Assembly (NCBI RefSeq): GCF_015712065.1 | Contig: NZ_JACFYZ010000005.1 | Coordinates: 186,001 to 250,000 of the forward strand | Direction of reading: 5' to 3' | Length of the DNA: 64,000 nt | Origin: Ectopseudomonas chengduensis | GTDB lineage: Bacteria > Pseudomonadota > Gammaproteobacteria > Pseudomonadales > Pseudomonadaceae | In this document: positions 8,893-17,844 of the stretch, in pieces | Numbering within the stretch: the first letter of the stretch is position 1 | Layout of the letters: each line of letters opens with the position of its first letter | The notes under the pieces: generated by a model | What the model was told of the DNA's origin: nothing | Database searches by the model: none | What the model saw: the letters and a program-made list of their open reading frames with translations, nothing else | Position numbers and translations under genes: made by a program

Positions 8893-10791
8893 CTACAGCA
8901 CGAACTTGGACACTTCGCTACCGATCTGCCGGCCTAGCGCCTGCAGGTTGGAGGCAGCTGCCGAGGCGGCATGGCTGCTCTGCGACATCTGATCGCCCAT
9001 GGCGCGGATGTTCTCGGTGTTGCGGTTGACCTCCACGGTGACACAGGCCTGCTCTTCCGCCGCCGAGGCGATCTGCGCAGCCATGTCGTTGATCTGCCCG
9101 ACCGCATCGGTGATCTGCTGCAACAGGTCACTGGCCGCCTGGGCATCAGTCACACTCTGCGAAGCCTTGGCAGCGGCGTTGTCCATCACCCCGACTGCCT
9201 GGCGAGTGGCGTCCTGCAGCACCTGGATCATCGCCTCGATCTCGCGGGTCGACTCATGGGTGCGCTTGGACAGCACGCGCACCTCATCGGCCACCACCGA
9301 AAAACCACGACCGTGCTCGCCGGCACGCGCCGCCTCGATGGCCGCGTTTAGGGCCAGCAGGTTGGTCTGGTCAGCGATACTGGCGATGGTGGAGAGAATC
9401 GAGCTGATCTCGTTGGAGTGGCGGTGCAATTCATCGATGATGCGCCCGGCCCCTTCGACTTCTTCAGCCAGCAGGGCAATGGACTGCTGGCTGCGCTCCA
9501 CCTGGCGGCGCCCTTCCACACTCAGGCTGACCGAATCCACGGCCTGGCCGGAGGCGTTCTCGGCATTGTGCGAGATTTCCTGTGTGGCGGAAGCCATCTG
9601 CGTCACCGCAGTGGCCACCAGGTGCAGCTCGGACTGGTGCTGCTGCACGTGCTGGTTCTGCGCTTCAGCATCCTGCGCGACCTGTCCGGACTCGTTGCTC
9701 AGCGCCACGGCAACCTCGCGCAGGCGGGAGATGATGCCGTGCAGCTGCTCGATGAAGCGGTTGAAGCTGCTCGATAGCTGGCCAATCTCATCATTGGAGT
9801 TGACCGGCAGGCGCTGGGTCAGGTCACCATTGCCTTCGGCGATGGCGTTGAGGTTGTGACGGATCTGCTCGAGATCACGGAACAGCACACGACCCAGCAG
9901 AGCCAGCACCAGAATGGCGACGGCCAGCATGCCAGTACCGATGAGCAACTGCACAGCGAGCTGCTCGCGCACCGGCGCGAGCACTTTTGCCTCATCCATG
10001 ACCATCACGAAAGTCCACCGGGTATTGGGGATCTCGACGGCGTACAGCAGGCTATCGGTGCCCGCCACCTCAGCCTGAGTGAGACGACGCTGCTGCACCA
10101 GGGCCTTGAGCTGCTCTTCAGCCAGCGCTGGCGAAAAGTCGGCGGCCGACTTGGTGCGCCACTCCTTGTCGGGGTGCGCGATCATCTGCCCGCTCTGGTC
10201 GATCAACAGCGCGTAGCCTTCGCCAGGGATGCTCAACTTGCCGATGGTCTCGGTCAACGTATCGAGCGTCAGGTTGGCGCCGACCACGCCAATCAGCGTG
10301 CCGTTACGGCGTGCCGGGTAGGCGATGGTCACCACGTAAGCGCCATCGGTGAGCGATACGTAAGGGTCGCTGATGAACACATCGTTGTTCTTCTCGGCGC
10401 CCTGATACCAGCCGCGCTGGCGCGGATCGTAGTTCTGCAGGATCACCGTCGGGTCATTCTGCAGCATCTGTCCATCGACGGTGCCGATGTAGGTGATATT
10501 GAAGGCGAAGGTCGCCCAGGTCTGCTGCAGCAGAATGTGCGGGGCGATCTGCGGCTGCTGCACCAGGCTGCCCGCAGTGCTCTTCACGGCGTTGATGCGG
10601 TCGTTCATCCAGTTGCCCAGGTTGACCGATATCGACTGGGCGAAGCCGTCGATATCCCGCCGCAGGGTGTCATTGACGGTCCGGTCCAGGGACGAAACGC
10701 TCTGCCAGATCAGCACAATGCTGACCAGCGATAACAGCGCCGCCGCCGTCAGGGTGATTTTCAGGCGCAGCGGCCAATCCTTGATATTCAT
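8893..10791 (-). CDS. Methyl-accepting chemotaxis protein, dCache type
   Basis: A 632-residue chemoreceptor. A first membrane helix (about 12-32) is followed by a periplasmic dCache domain, a second helix near 285-310, HAMP, and a cytoplasmic signalling hairpin with the tip [20 protein letters not shown]. The sensor contains YDPRQRGWY and [12 protein letters not shown], which resembles the amino-acid-binding signature of PctA-like receptors, so an amino-acid ligand is plausible but inferred. The ATG at 10791 ([12 protein letters not shown]) is preferred because GGAG lies 8 bp upstream; longer in-frame extensions lack one. It has no chemotaxis neighbours and presumably joins the main motility array. 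Confidence 0.93.
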   Translation of the reverse strand: MNIKDWPLRLKITLTAAALLSLVSIVLIWQSVSSLDRTVNDTLRRDIDGFAQSISVNLGNWMNDRINAVKSTAGSLVQQPQIAPHILLQQTWATFAFNITYIGTVDGQMLQNDPTVILQNYDPRQRGWYQGAEKNNDVFISDPYVSLTDGAYVVTIAYPARRNGTLIGVVGANLTLDTLTETIGKLSIPGEGYALLIDQSGQMIAHPDKEWRTKSAADFSPALAEEQLKALVQQRRLTQAEVAGTDSLLYAVEIPNTRWTFVMVMDEAKVLAPVREQLAVQLLIGTGMLAVAILVLALLGRVLFRDLEQIRHNLNAIAEGNGDLTQRLPVNSNDEIGQLSSSFNRFIEQLHGIISRLREVAVALSNESGQVAQDAEAQNQHVQQHQSELHLVATAVTQMASATQEISHNAENASGQAVDSVSLSVEGRRQVERSQQSIALLAEEVEGAGRIIDELHRHSNEISSILSTIASIADQTNLLALNAAIEAARAGEHGRGFSVVADEVRVLSKRTHESTREIEAMIQVLQDATRQAVGVMDNAAAKASQSVTDAQAASDLLQQITDAVGQINDMAAQIASAAEEQACVTVEVNRNTENIRAMGDQMSQSSHAASAAASNLQALGRQIGSEVSKFVL

Positions 10792-11089
10792 GCACAGGAC
10801 TCCATCGATGCCAGGCTCGAGCAGACACCTGTCGTTGAAAGCCAGATCCATGAGCAAGCGACGCAGCGCGCAAGCACGAGCCCCTGGAGGGCTTTCAGCG
10901 CAGAGCGTTATCACCGGGATCTGGAAGCGGTTATGGGTTGCCCGGGAACCTGGCTGGTCCTGACGGGCACACGCAGGTAATAAGCGACCGCACGACGGAA
11001 AACGTGAAGCCGAAACGTGCAAAACCGCTTAAAAGCACTGAGCTAGAGGGGTGACTTACCTACGGCGATGGATCTACTGAGCACCTCGC
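10792..11089. other. 298 bp intergenic region, no gene recognised
   Basis: This stretch lies upstream of the chemoreceptor and downstream of the kinase gene, both on the minus strand. I see no convincing coding sequence, no FliA-type GCCGATAA box and no strong hairpin with a T-run. The chemoreceptor promoter should be here but cannot be placed. Confidence 0.4.
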
Positions 11090-11638
11090 TCAGGACTGCA
11101 GCCAGCTCAGCACGCGCTCAGCCAGTTGTTCGGGCGTGTGCCGGGTGGAGTCCAGCCGCAGCAGCGGGCAGCCCAGATGGCGGGCCATCCAGGTTTCGTG
11201 CATAAGCAGGCTGCGTGTGTGCAGGTCCCCCTGCTCGTAGCCGGCGGCCCATTGCAGAAAAGCCAGGCTCTGCCCGTGCATGTCACCTCCTGGCAGAATG
11301 CGTTCAGCGTAGCGCTGCGCTTCACGCTGCCGCAGTCGGCGCATACGCTCCCGGTCGTCCAGGCGCAGGAACAAGGCATGGCTGAACGAAGGGATCAACG
11401 CCTCGCCCCAGCTGCACAGCGAACCACTGAGCACCCAGCTGGGCGCCTGAGCGCTACGCTCGCGGATCAGCCTGACGCGCTCCTCGGGCGGCCGCTTGTG
11501 CTGATAGGGCGGCTCGCTCGGCAGCCAGTAGAAATCGTCGGTATCCAGGTGCAGCCAGCCATTGCGCTCGGCCAGCGTGCGGGCCAGCGTGCTGGTGCCC
11601 GAGCCGGATGCCCCGAAGATATGTAACCGAACCTCCAT
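11090..11638 (-). CDS. Small P-loop kinase-like ATPase
   Basis: A 182-residue protein resembling adenylate or shikimate kinase-like AAA proteins. The N-terminus carries a P-loop-like GASGSGTSTLA in which the usual lysine of GxxxxGK(S/T) is replaced by threonine, followed by LDTDDFYW and an LRLDDRERMRRLRQREAQRY lid-like region. Substrate is unknown. ATG 11638 is preceded by GAGGAGAGGG. Only 31 bp separate its start from that of the divergent acetyltransferase, so the promoters must overlap the opposite coding sequence or each other's leader. Confidence 0.75.
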   Translation of the reverse strand: MEVRLHIFGASGSGTSTLARTLAERNGWLHLDTDDFYWLPSEPPYQHKRPPEERVRLIRERSAQAPSWVLSGSLCSWGEALIPSFSHALFLRLDDRERMRRLRQREAQRYAERILPGGDMHGQSLAFLQWAAGYEQGDLHTRSLLMHETWMARHLGCPLLRLDSTRHTPEQLAERVLSWLQS

Positions 11639-11669
11639 GGATGTCCCTCTCCTCGAACAGGATTTCATC

Positions 11670-12098
11670 ATGATTCGCCCCTACCATCCCACAGACAGCG
11701 ACGCGCTACTCGACCTCTGGCTGAGGGCCTCCCTCCAGGCCCACGACTTCGTGCCGGAGACGTTCTGGTACGAGCAGCTACCCGCCATGCGCGAGCTTTA
11801 TCTGCCGCAGGCCGAAACCCTGGTGCTGGAAGAACAGGGTCAAGTGCTCGGCTTCGCGTCGCTGCATGAACAGCGCCTGGCTGCGCTATTCGTCAGCCCG
11901 GACGCGCAAGGCCGCGGTCTGGGTAGTCAGCTGCTGGACGAAACCAAACGCAGGCGCAACCGCCTGGAACTCGGCGTCTACCGCGCCAACACCCGGGCAG
12001 TGGCCTTCTACCGGGCAGGCGGGTTCGTGACGCTGGGCGAGACGCGCGACCCGCACACCGGGCAGCCGGAGCTGACGATGCGCTGGTCGCGCCAGTGA
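11670..12098 (+). CDS. GNAT family N-acetyltransferase (YjaB-like)
   Basis: A 142-residue single-domain GNAT protein. The acetyl-CoA site motif A reads VSPDAQGRGLGSQLL (Q/RxxGxG/A), and motif B is NTRAVAFYRAGGF. The N-terminal MIRPYHPTDSDALLDLW and the HDFVPETFWYEQ segment resemble E. coli YjaB, though the substrate is not predictable. ATG 11670 is chosen over an upstream ATG that overlaps the divergent kinase start and lacks homology. Confidence 0.82.
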   Translation: MIRPYHPTDSDALLDLWLRASLQAHDFVPETFWYEQLPAMRELYLPQAETLVLEEQGQVLGFASLHEQRLAALFVSPDAQGRGLGSQLLDETKRRRNRLELGVYRANTRAVAFYRAGGFVTLGETRDPHTGQPELTMRWSRQ

Positions 12099-12105
12099 CG
12101 ACGGT

Positions 12106-13449
12106 TCAGTTACCTTCGCGGCGCAGCGCCTGCGGGGTGAAGTCGCGCGGAGTCAGCCTGGCGTTGAAGTCGTACATCTTCTCGTTGTTATCCAGGCCGT
12201 CAGCGAAGTAGCGGCCACCCTTGAGGTCGTAAATGGTCTCCAGGGTCGAGCCGAACATCGGCACGTCGTAGTAGCTGATCGGGTGGGCCTCCTGCAGACC
12301 GATCAGGTTGCCGTTGCGGTCATACAGATCGACGGCAAGGATCTGCCAGCTGTCCTCATCCAGATAGAAACGGCGTTTGCCATAGGGATGGCTGAAACCG
12401 GTACGCAGATCCGCCTCGACCACCCAGACGCGGTGCAGCTCGTAACGCAACAGCTCGGGGTTGATGTGCTTGGCCTGCAGGATATCGGCGTAGGGAATGC
12501 CGCGCTGGTGCACGGCATAGCTGTTGTAGGGCACCAGCATCTCGCGCTTGCCCAACAACTGCCACTCGTAGCGATCCGGCGCACCGTTGTAGGAATCCAC
12601 CTGGTCGGCGGTGGCCATGCCATTGGTGTCAGGCTGCAGGGTGTCGTAGGCAAGCATCGGCAGGCGGCGCACACGGCGCTCGCCACGGTTGAAACGCCAG
12701 GCCTTGCGAATCGCCAGCACCTGATCGAGGGTCTCCTGCACCACCAGCGCCGAGCCAGCCAGCTTGGCTGGAGCTACCACCTTGTACTTGTAATAGAACA
12801 GGGTGTTGTCCAGGTCCTGCGGGGCGACGCCGTCACGACCGTAGACGAAGTAGATGTCGCGTTCGAGCTTGAGCAGGTTGTAACTACCGTTGCTGAGCAC
12901 CGCCGCCTGATTGGTGGCCATGCTGATCTGGTCGCCGCGATACCGCATGACGTGGTTCCAGATCGCCTCCTGGCCGTTCGCCGGCAGCGGGAACGGCACG
13001 CCGGAAGCAGCGCCCTGAACGCCATTGCCACCGGCAATCAGCTCGGCATTGAGGGCGTTGAAGCGAGTGGCGTCGTAGATGCGTTGTGGCGCGGCCGCAC
13101 TGCGCCGGGTCGGGAATACGCGCAGATAGAAACTGGGGTTCTGCTGCAGCAGGGTCTTGAGGCCGACCGGCAGCTGCTGTTCGTACTGCGCCAGGTTCTG
13201 GCTGTCGACCCGGTACAGCAGTTTGTCGTCAGCATAGGGATCAGGGTGATGCATGCCCGGCTGGTAATTGGCCGGCGGCGTGGCCAGGCCGCCCGTCCAG
13301 GCAGGGATGGTGCCACTGGCATTACCGGCACGCTCGCCACCAAGCGGTGTCAGCTCCTGCCCCAAACGCGCGGCCTGGCTGGCATCGACCTTGGCCTGGG
13401 CCTGAAACGCCAGGGCAGTCAGCAGAAGAAGGGAAACCGATCTCAACAC
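12106..13449 (-). CDS. DUF1329 family exported protein
   Basis: A 447-residue protein with a signal peptide (MLRSVSLLLLTALAFQAQAK) and the full DUF1329 fold, recognisable by LGGERAGNASGTIPAWTGG after the signal and MYDFNARLTPRDF at the end. DUF1329 proteins have a LolA/LolB-like fold and are thought to act in the periplasm or at the outer membrane, often near RND exporters; no exporter is adjacent here. It converges with the acetyltransferase gene, leaving 7 bp between stops. Confidence 0.85.
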   Translation of the reverse strand: MLRSVSLLLLTALAFQAQAKVDASQAARLGQELTPLGGERAGNASGTIPAWTGGLATPPANYQPGMHHPDPYADDKLLYRVDSQNLAQYEQQLPVGLKTLLQQNPSFYLRVFPTRRSAAAPQRIYDATRFNALNAELIAGGNGVQGAASGVPFPLPANGQEAIWNHVMRYRGDQISMATNQAAVLSNGSYNLLKLERDIYFVYGRDGVAPQDLDNTLFYYKYKVVAPAKLAGSALVVQETLDQVLAIRKAWRFNRGERRVRRLPMLAYDTLQPDTNGMATADQVDSYNGAPDRYEWQLLGKREMLVPYNSYAVHQRGIPYADILQAKHINPELLRYELHRVWVVEADLRTGFSHPYGKRRFYLDEDSWQILAVDLYDRNGNLIGLQEAHPISYYDVPMFGSTLETIYDLKGGRYFADGLDNNEKMYDFNARLTPRDFTPQALRREGN

Positions 13450-13527
13450 AATGCTCTCCTCGCGGCGCCTGCAAGCGGTGCCGCTATTGTCCGCGCACCT
13501 TGTAGGTGCGCTTGTCTTTGTTGTGTT

Positions 13528-13747
13528 CTGAGAGCCTGCTCACGGCCTCGCGAGCTAGAGCGATACAAGGCAAAAACAAGCGAGGAACGGCCGGGGTCGC
13601 GGGCGACTGTACTTTTGTACATGAGCATGACTCGCTTCGCTCGCCCCTTCGGGGCCGCACCAGAGGCACGTTAGCCGCAAGCGGCTTTCCGAGCTTGTTT
13701 TTAACGCAGTAGCGCCGACGCGCAGCAGATCGTGAGCAGGTTCTGAG
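13528..13747. repeat. MITE-like intergenic element, copy 2 (220 bp)
   Basis: The termini are CTGAGAGCCTGCTCAC and GTGAGCAGGTTCTGAG. The two arms pair over nearly 60 bp, joining GGCAAAAACAAGCGAGG with CCGAGCTTGTTTTTAACGC. The central part shares GAGCATGACTCGCT and GCTCGCCCCTTCGGGGCCGC with copy 1 at 1408-1612. It fills most of the 386 bp between the DUF1329 gene and trmB. Confidence 0.75.
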
Positions 13748-13835
13748 GTGAGGCGCCGTCCTGGCCGTCGGGTTATCCCGATCTAATCGTGCATCCTGCC
13801 GGTTCTAATCAAACGCTTGTCGCTGGGTGAGTCAG
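13748..13835. other. Remainder of the trmB-DUF1329 gap
   Basis: Apart from the inverted-repeat element, this gap has no coding sequence or clear regulatory site. Upstream of the DUF1329 gene on the minus strand only about 80 bp remain for its promoter, so that promoter may lie inside the repeat. Confidence 0.4.
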
Positions 13836-14552
13836 TCACTCCTGACGCTGGAACTTCAGATCCCACACGCCATGGCCGAGACGCTCGCCACGACGTTCGA
13901 ACTTGGTCACCGGACGCTCCTCGGGACGCGGCACGTAGGTGCCATCGGCCGCCAGGTTGCGATAGCCCGGCGCGGCATTCATCACCTCGAGCATGTGCTC
14001 GGCGTAGTTCTCCCAGTCGGTGGCCATGTGCAGTACACCACCGACCTTCAGCTTGCTGCGCACCAGCTCGGCGAAAGCCGGCTGGACGATACGGCGCTTG
14101 TGGTGCCGCGATTTGTGCCAGGGGTCGGGGAAGAACAGCAGCACGCGATCGAGGCTGGCATCGGCTACGCAGTCACGCAGCACCTCCAGCGCATCGCAGC
14201 TGTACACGCGAATGTTGCTCAGATTCTGCGCCATCGCGCCGCTCAGCAACGCACCGACGCCGGGTTTGTGTACCTCGACGCCAATGAAATCCTGCTCGGG
14301 TGCGGCAGCAGCCATCTCCAGGGTGGAGTGGCCCATACCGAAGCCGATCTCGAAGGTGCGCGGCGCGCTGCGGCCGAACACCTGATCGAAGTCGCGCAGG
14401 CCATCTTCCAGTTCCAGGCCGAACAGCGGCCAGCCCTTGTCGATGCCGCGCTGCTGACCTTCAGTCATGCGCCCGGCGCGCATCACGAAGCTCTTGATGG
14501 TACGGCGCTGACGACCGTCTTCGGTCAGTTCGGGCTGTTGGGTATCGGTCAT
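13836..14552 (-). CDS. trmB: tRNA (guanine-N7)-methyltransferase
   Basis: A 238-residue SAM-dependent enzyme that makes 7-methylguanosine at position 46 of tRNA. The SAM-binding motif is [15 protein letters not shown] near residue 70, and the family motif [14 protein letters not shown] near residue 150 carries the catalytic and tRNA-contacting residues. The region up to thiG is 88 bp and carries a remnant of the dispersed element. Its position beside thiSG matches other pseudomonads. Confidence 0.96.
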   Translation of the reverse strand: MTDTQQPELTEDGRQRRTIKSFVMRAGRMTEGQQRGIDKGWPLFGLELEDGLRDFDQVFGRSAPRTFEIGFGMGHSTLEMAAAAPEQDFIGVEVHKPGVGALLSGAMAQNLSNIRVYSCDALEVLRDCVADASLDRVLLFFPDPWHKSRHHKRRIVQPAFAELVRSKLKVGGVLHMATDWENYAEHMLEVMNAAPGYRNLAADGTYVPRPEERPVTKFERRGERLGHGVWDLKFQRQE

Positions 14553-14603
14553 GCTGGGCTCTTGTCGAGTGTTTTACGACTCTGCGGGCTGAAGCCCTGC
14601 ATT

Positions 14604-14634
14604 CAACGCAGCAGGGCCGACCCGCAGCAAATCG
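14604..14634. repeat. Remnant of the MITE-like element
   Basis: This 31 bp segment matches the right arm of the 13528-13747 element (AACGCAGTAGCGCCGACGCG...) at 27 of 31 positions. It lies immediately 3' of thiG. It could be a decayed third copy or a chance survivor of a longer insertion. Confidence 0.45.
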
Positions 14635-14640
14635 TCATCC

Positions 14641-15435
14641 TTAGTTGATCAGGCCAGTCAGCGGCGACGACGCACTGGCATAAAGTTTCTTCGGCATGCG
14701 ACCGGCCAGGTAGGCCAGGCGGCCAGCCTCGACGGCATGCTGCATGGCGTGGGCCATGAGCACCGGATTCTGCGCTTCGGCAATGGCGCTGTTCATCAGC
14801 ACGGCCTCGCAACCCAGCTCCATGGCGATGGTGGCGTCGGAGGCAGTGCCCACACCGGCATCGACCAGCACCGGCACTTTCGATTCCTCGAGAATGATGC
14901 GCAGGTTGTACGGGTTGCAGATACCCAGGCCCGAGCCGATCAGGCCGGCCAGCGGCATCACCGCGATGCAGCCGATCTCGGCCAGTTGGCGGGCGATGAT
15001 CGGATCGTCGCTGGTGTACACCATGACGTCGAAGCCGTCCTTGACCAGCACTTCGGCGGCCTTGATGGTTTCGATGACGTTGGGAAACAAGGTTTTCTGG
15101 TCGGCCAGCACTTCCAGCTTGACCAGGTTGTGACCATCGAGCAGCTCACGGGCCAGCCGGCAGGTGCGCACGGCCTCGACGGCGTCATAGCAACCGGCGG
15201 TGTTGGGCAGGATGGTGTACTGGTCCGGGCTGATCACGTCGAGCAGGTTCGGCTCACCGGGATTCTGGCCGATATTGGTGCGGCGCACCGCCACAGTGAC
15301 GATCTCGGCGCCGGAGGCGGCGATGGCGTCACGGGTCTCGTCCATATCCTTGTACTTGCCGGTACCGACCAGCAGGCGCGACTGGAACGTACGACCGGCC
15401 AGGGTGAAGGGCTTGTCGCTGCGAACTTGGCTCAT
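14641..15435 (-). CDS. thiG: Thiazole synthase ThiG
   Basis: A 264-residue TIM-barrel enzyme that builds the thiazole phosphate of thiamine from deoxyxylulose 5-phosphate, dehydroglycine and sulfur carried by ThiS. Recognisable segments include [14 protein letters not shown] at the N-terminus, the lysine-bearing [14 protein letters not shown], and the phosphate-binding [15 protein letters not shown] near the C-terminus. It lies 18 bp downstream of thiS on the same strand, so the carrier and the enzyme are made together. Confidence 0.97.
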   Translation of the reverse strand: MSQVRSDKPFTLAGRTFQSRLLVGTGKYKDMDETRDAIAASGAEIVTVAVRRTNIGQNPGEPNLLDVISPDQYTILPNTAGCYDAVEAVRTCRLARELLDGHNLVKLEVLADQKTLFPNVIETIKAAEVLVKDGFDVMVYTSDDPIIARQLAEIGCIAVMPLAGLIGSGLGICNPYNLRIILEESKVPVLVDAGVGTASDATIAMELGCEAVLMNSAIAEAQNPVLMAHAMQHAVEAGRLAYLAGRMPKKLYASASSPLTGLIN

Positions 15436-15453
15436 GGAATACTCCTCGTGAGG

Positions 15454-15654
15454 TCAACCGCCGCCGATGGCGTGCACCACTTCCACCTGATCGCCCTCGG
15501 CGAGCTGGGTGCTGTTGTGCTGGCTGCGTGGAACGATGTCCTGATTGAGTTCGACCGCCACACGGCGCCCGGTCAGGTCGAGGCGAACCAACAGGTCGGC
15601 GACGCTCTGGTTATCCGGCAGTTCGAAGGGTTCACCATTCAACTGGATACGCAT
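15454..15654 (-). CDS. thiS: Sulfur carrier protein ThiS
   Basis: A 66-residue ubiquitin-fold protein ending VVHAIGGG; the C-terminal Gly-Gly is the site where ThiF-type enzymes form the thiocarboxylate. Its sequence MRIQLNGEPFELPDNQSVAD is typical. It is the first gene of a thiS-thiG pair. I saw no TPP riboswitch-like CTGAGA box in the 100 bp before it. Confidence 0.94.
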   Translation of the reverse strand: MRIQLNGEPFELPDNQSVADLLVRLDLTGRRVAVELNQDIVPRSQHNSTQLAEGDQVEVVHAIGGG

Positions 15655-15756
15655 GACGACTCGGTCACAACTGGAAAGAGGGCCGGCATTCTAGCCCGTT
15701 AACTGGCCACGACCAAGGCTAAAAGGCGCCATTCGTCCTCATTTCTGACGCCAGGG

Positions 15757-16128
15757 TCAGGTCAGCTTCCAGGCGCTCAGGCCCAGACACAGCCAGCCGA
15801 CGAGGAAGGCGACGCCGCCGAAAGGCGTGATGATGCCGAGCTTGCCGATACCGCTGAGGGTCAGCAGATAGAGGCTGCCGGAAAACAGCAGGATACCCAG
15901 CGCGAAGGCGCCGCCAGCCAGATTCACCAGCCGCCCGGGTGCATGCATCGCCAGCAGGCCGACGCCAAACAGGGCCAACGCGTGGATCAGTTGGTAATGC
16001 GTACCGGTCTGAAAAACCGCCAGATATTCGGGCGTCAGCCTGTGCTTCAGGCCATGGGCCGCGAACGCGCCCAGGGCGACACCAGTGAAACCGGTGAATG
16101 CAGACAACAGCAGCCAGAGACGGGCCAT
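15757..16128 (-). CDS. DUF423 family membrane protein
   Basis: A 123-residue protein with four predicted transmembrane helices. The family motif GALGAHGL appears as LGAFAAHGLKHRL, and GTHYQLIHALALFGVGL is also typical. Function is unknown. GGAG precedes the start (TCAGGAGTTTCC). It faces away from mtgA across a 300 bp repeat-bearing gap. Confidence 0.85.
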   Translation of the reverse strand: MARLWLLLSAFTGFTGVALGAFAAHGLKHRLTPEYLAVFQTGTHYQLIHALALFGVGLLAMHAPGRLVNLAGGAFALGILLFSGSLYLLTLSGIGKLGIITPFGGVAFLVGWLCLGLSAWKLT

Positions 16129-16428
16129 GGAAACTCCTGAATAAATCGACCTGGGCGCAGTTTAGCCATTGGGCCTGAAGACGAAATGGTCGTTATTGTC
16201 ACACCTGCGCCCAATCCTGTGGTTTCGCGGGAACTTACTCGGCACTTTTTGTTGCCCGCCATCCTTGGCGGCAACCCTTCGGGCCGTCGCAAAGCGACGT
16301 CAAAAATTGCTCCCGGCAATTTTTTGTGGCCTACCATCCCTGGCGGCAAGCCTAGCGGGCCGTCGGCAGAGCAGACGTCAAAAATCGCTCCCGGCGATTT
16401 TTTGTTTTAATAGCGCCTCATCTGATCA
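16129..16428. other. 300 bp divergent gap holding tandem repeats
   Basis: This gap separates the DUF423 gene (minus) from mtgA (plus). Its right half is the tandem repeat at 16246-16404. The left half (16129-16245) has no recognisable gene; it must hold the DUF423 promoter. I could not place a confident promoter for mtgA. Confidence 0.4.
16246..16404. repeat. Tandem duplication with two covarying hairpins
   Basis: Two diverged units of about 75-80 bp each start TTTTTGT and share CCATCC, TGGCGGCAA, GGGCCGTCG, GACGTCAAAAAT and GCTCCCGGC. Each ends in a perfect 9 bp stem with the loop TCCCG: AAAAATTGC/GCAATTTTT at 16302-16324 and AAAAATCGC/GCGATTTTT at 16380-16402. The one difference in the stem is compensated. 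With flanking T-runs, each hairpin also looks like a rho-independent terminator. Confidence 0.75.
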
Positions 16429-17169
16429 ATGCGAGACCCCATGCTCCGAGCCCTGACCCGCCGCCTGCTGAAACTGCTGCTTTGGCTGATCCTGGCCAGC
16501 GTGCTGCTGGTGCTTGCTCTGCGCTGGGTACCGCCGCCCGGTACAGCGCTGATGATCGAGCGCAAGATCGAATCCTGGGGCAGCGAACAACCCATTGAAC
16601 TGAAGCGCCAGTGGCGCCCCTGGAAAGAACTGCCGGATCACCTGAAGATGGCGGTGATCGCCGCTGAAGACCAGAAATTCGCCGAGCATTGGGGCTTCGA
16701 CGTAGGAGCGATTCAAGCGGCGCTGGCACACAACCAGAGCGGCGGCTCGCTCAGGGGCGCCAGCACCCTCAGCCAGCAGGTGGCGAAGAACCTGTTTCTC
16801 TGGTCCGGGCGCAGCTGGCTGCGCAAGGGCCTGGAAGCCTGGTTCACTGCGCTGATCGAAGTGCTCTGGTCGAAAGAGCGCATCCTCGAGGTGTACCTCA
16901 ATAGCGTCGAGTGGGGTGATGGCATCTTCGGCGCTGAAGCGGCCGCACAGCATCACTTCGGCGTCGGCGCGCCCTACCTCAATCGCCAGCAGGCCAGCCA
17001 GCTGGCAGCAGTACTACCCAACCCGCTACGCTGGAGCGCCGGCCGACCGGACGCCTACGTCAATCGTCGCGCCGCCTGGATTCGTCAGCAGATGACGCAG
17101 CTGGGTGGCAGCCACTACCTCAATCAACTCAAGCCGCAGCGCCCCGATTGGTGGCCGCGCTGGCTGTAA
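16429..17169 (+). CDS. mtgA: Monofunctional peptidoglycan glycosyltransferase
   Basis: A 246-residue inner-membrane enzyme that polymerises lipid II glycan strands. One N-terminal transmembrane helix (LLLWLILASVLLVLALRWV) is followed by a GT51 domain with the catalytic glutamate in AAEDQKFAEHWGFD and the second motif GASTLSQQVAKNLFLW. There is no transpeptidase domain. ATG 16429 and ATG 16441 are both possible starts, four codons apart, and neither has a strong ribosome binding site. Confidence 0.95.
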   Translation: MRDPMLRALTRRLLKLLLWLILASVLLVLALRWVPPPGTALMIERKIESWGSEQPIELKRQWRPWKELPDHLKMAVIAAEDQKFAEHWGFDVGAIQAALAHNQSGGSLRGASTLSQQVAKNLFLWSGRSWLRKGLEAWFTALIEVLWSKERILEVYLNSVEWGDGIFGAEAAAQHHFGVGAPYLNRQQASQLAAVLPNPLRWSAGRPDAYVNRRAAWIRQQMTQLGGSHYLNQLKPQRPDWWPRWL

Positions 17170-17170
17170 G

Positions 17171-17782
17171 CTAGCGGGTCGCGCGAAAAGCCTTGCGCGG
17201 GACGGCGTGCAACAGCTCGACCTCGTCGCCCTGCAGATGCACGGTCAGCCCCCATTGTGGATAGACCCAGGCCTGGCCTTCGGCCAGTTCCAACGTCAAG
17301 CGTGGCTGCCCGAGACTGGCAGCCAGGCGGTCGCTGGCCAGCGCTTGCGGGGCACTCAGATTGAGGCTGGCGATGGAAAAGCCAGCCATCTGATCGACCA
17401 GTGATTGACCAAGGGCCAACTCTGTACCAGCGGCCTGGAGGCCCTGCGCCGCCATCAGACTGTCGCGTTGTTCAAGGCTCAACCTCACCTCCGCCTCGAG
17501 CAACCAGCCGCCCTCTTCCCCGTCGAGCGACGCACGATAGAAAAGCCGTGCGCCGTCCAGACGCGGCGCCAGCCACAGCTCGCCTGGCGCCAACGCCTGT
17601 ACCTCACGCAGCGTCAATTCATCTTCGGCCAGCGGCTGCAACAGCGCATCGCGCCATTGCTGCAGATTGGCCAGCGGATGCACCTCAGCGCTGCGCATCA
17701 ACCAGGCGCCCCAGGCGAAGAACAGCACGGCCACGGCCACGAATACCAGCAAGTGCTGCGCTTTCAGAGGGGTCTTGTTCAA
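17171..17782 (-). CDS. Membrane-anchored protein of unknown function, TTG start
   Basis: A 203-residue protein with an N-terminal membrane anchor (HLLVFVAVAVLFFAWGAWLM) and a soluble, presumably periplasmic part rich in Leu, Ala and Glu; I recognise no domain. A homologous position next to rpoH is occupied by a hypothetical gene in other Pseudomonas. No ATG fits: TTG 17782 is chosen because GGAG lies 8 bp upstream and the anchor follows directly. The start is only about 20 bp beyond the rpoH terminator, so it relies on read-through or on a promoter overlapping the hairpin. It ends 1 bp from the convergent mtgA stop. Confidence 0.7.
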   Translation of the reverse strand: MNKTPLKAQHLLVFVAVAVLFFAWGAWLMRSAEVHPLANLQQWRDALLQPLAEDELTLREVQALAPGELWLAPRLDGARLFYRASLDGEEGGWLLEAEVRLSLEQRDSLMAAQGLQAAGTELALGQSLVDQMAGFSIASLNLSAPQALASDRLAASLGQPRLTLELAEGQAWVYPQWGLTVHLQGDEVELLHAVPRKAFRATR

Positions 17783-17802
17783 GGTAATTGCTCCAGACAG
17801 CA

Positions 17803-17828
17803 AAAAGCCGCACCAGGGTGCGGCTTTT
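17803..17828 (-). terminator. Rho-independent terminator after rpoH
   Basis: The 26 bp palindrome pairs AAAAGCCGCACC with GGTGCGGCTTTT around a two-base AG centre. It lies 16 bp beyond the rpoH stop and has T-runs on both strands, so it may work in both directions. Confidence 0.85.
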
Positions 17829-17844
17829 CGGGGTAACGGCAGAC

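Noticed and set aside
8768..8992. A 74-codon plus-strand frame overlapping the end of the chemoreceptor gene
   Set aside because: Half of it reads through a REP-like repeat and the rest is antisense to the receptor's C-terminus.
10792..11022. A 77-residue N-terminal extension of the chemoreceptor
   Set aside because: The extension is not receptor-like, and the internal ATG has a properly spaced GGAG and is followed directly by the first membrane helix.
15655..15756. TPP riboswitch before thiS
   Set aside because: Only about 100 bp are available and no CTGAGA-type THI box or paired helices were found.
16246..16404. CRISPR-like tandem repeat
   Set aside because: There are only two diverged units without constant spacers, and no cas genes are present.
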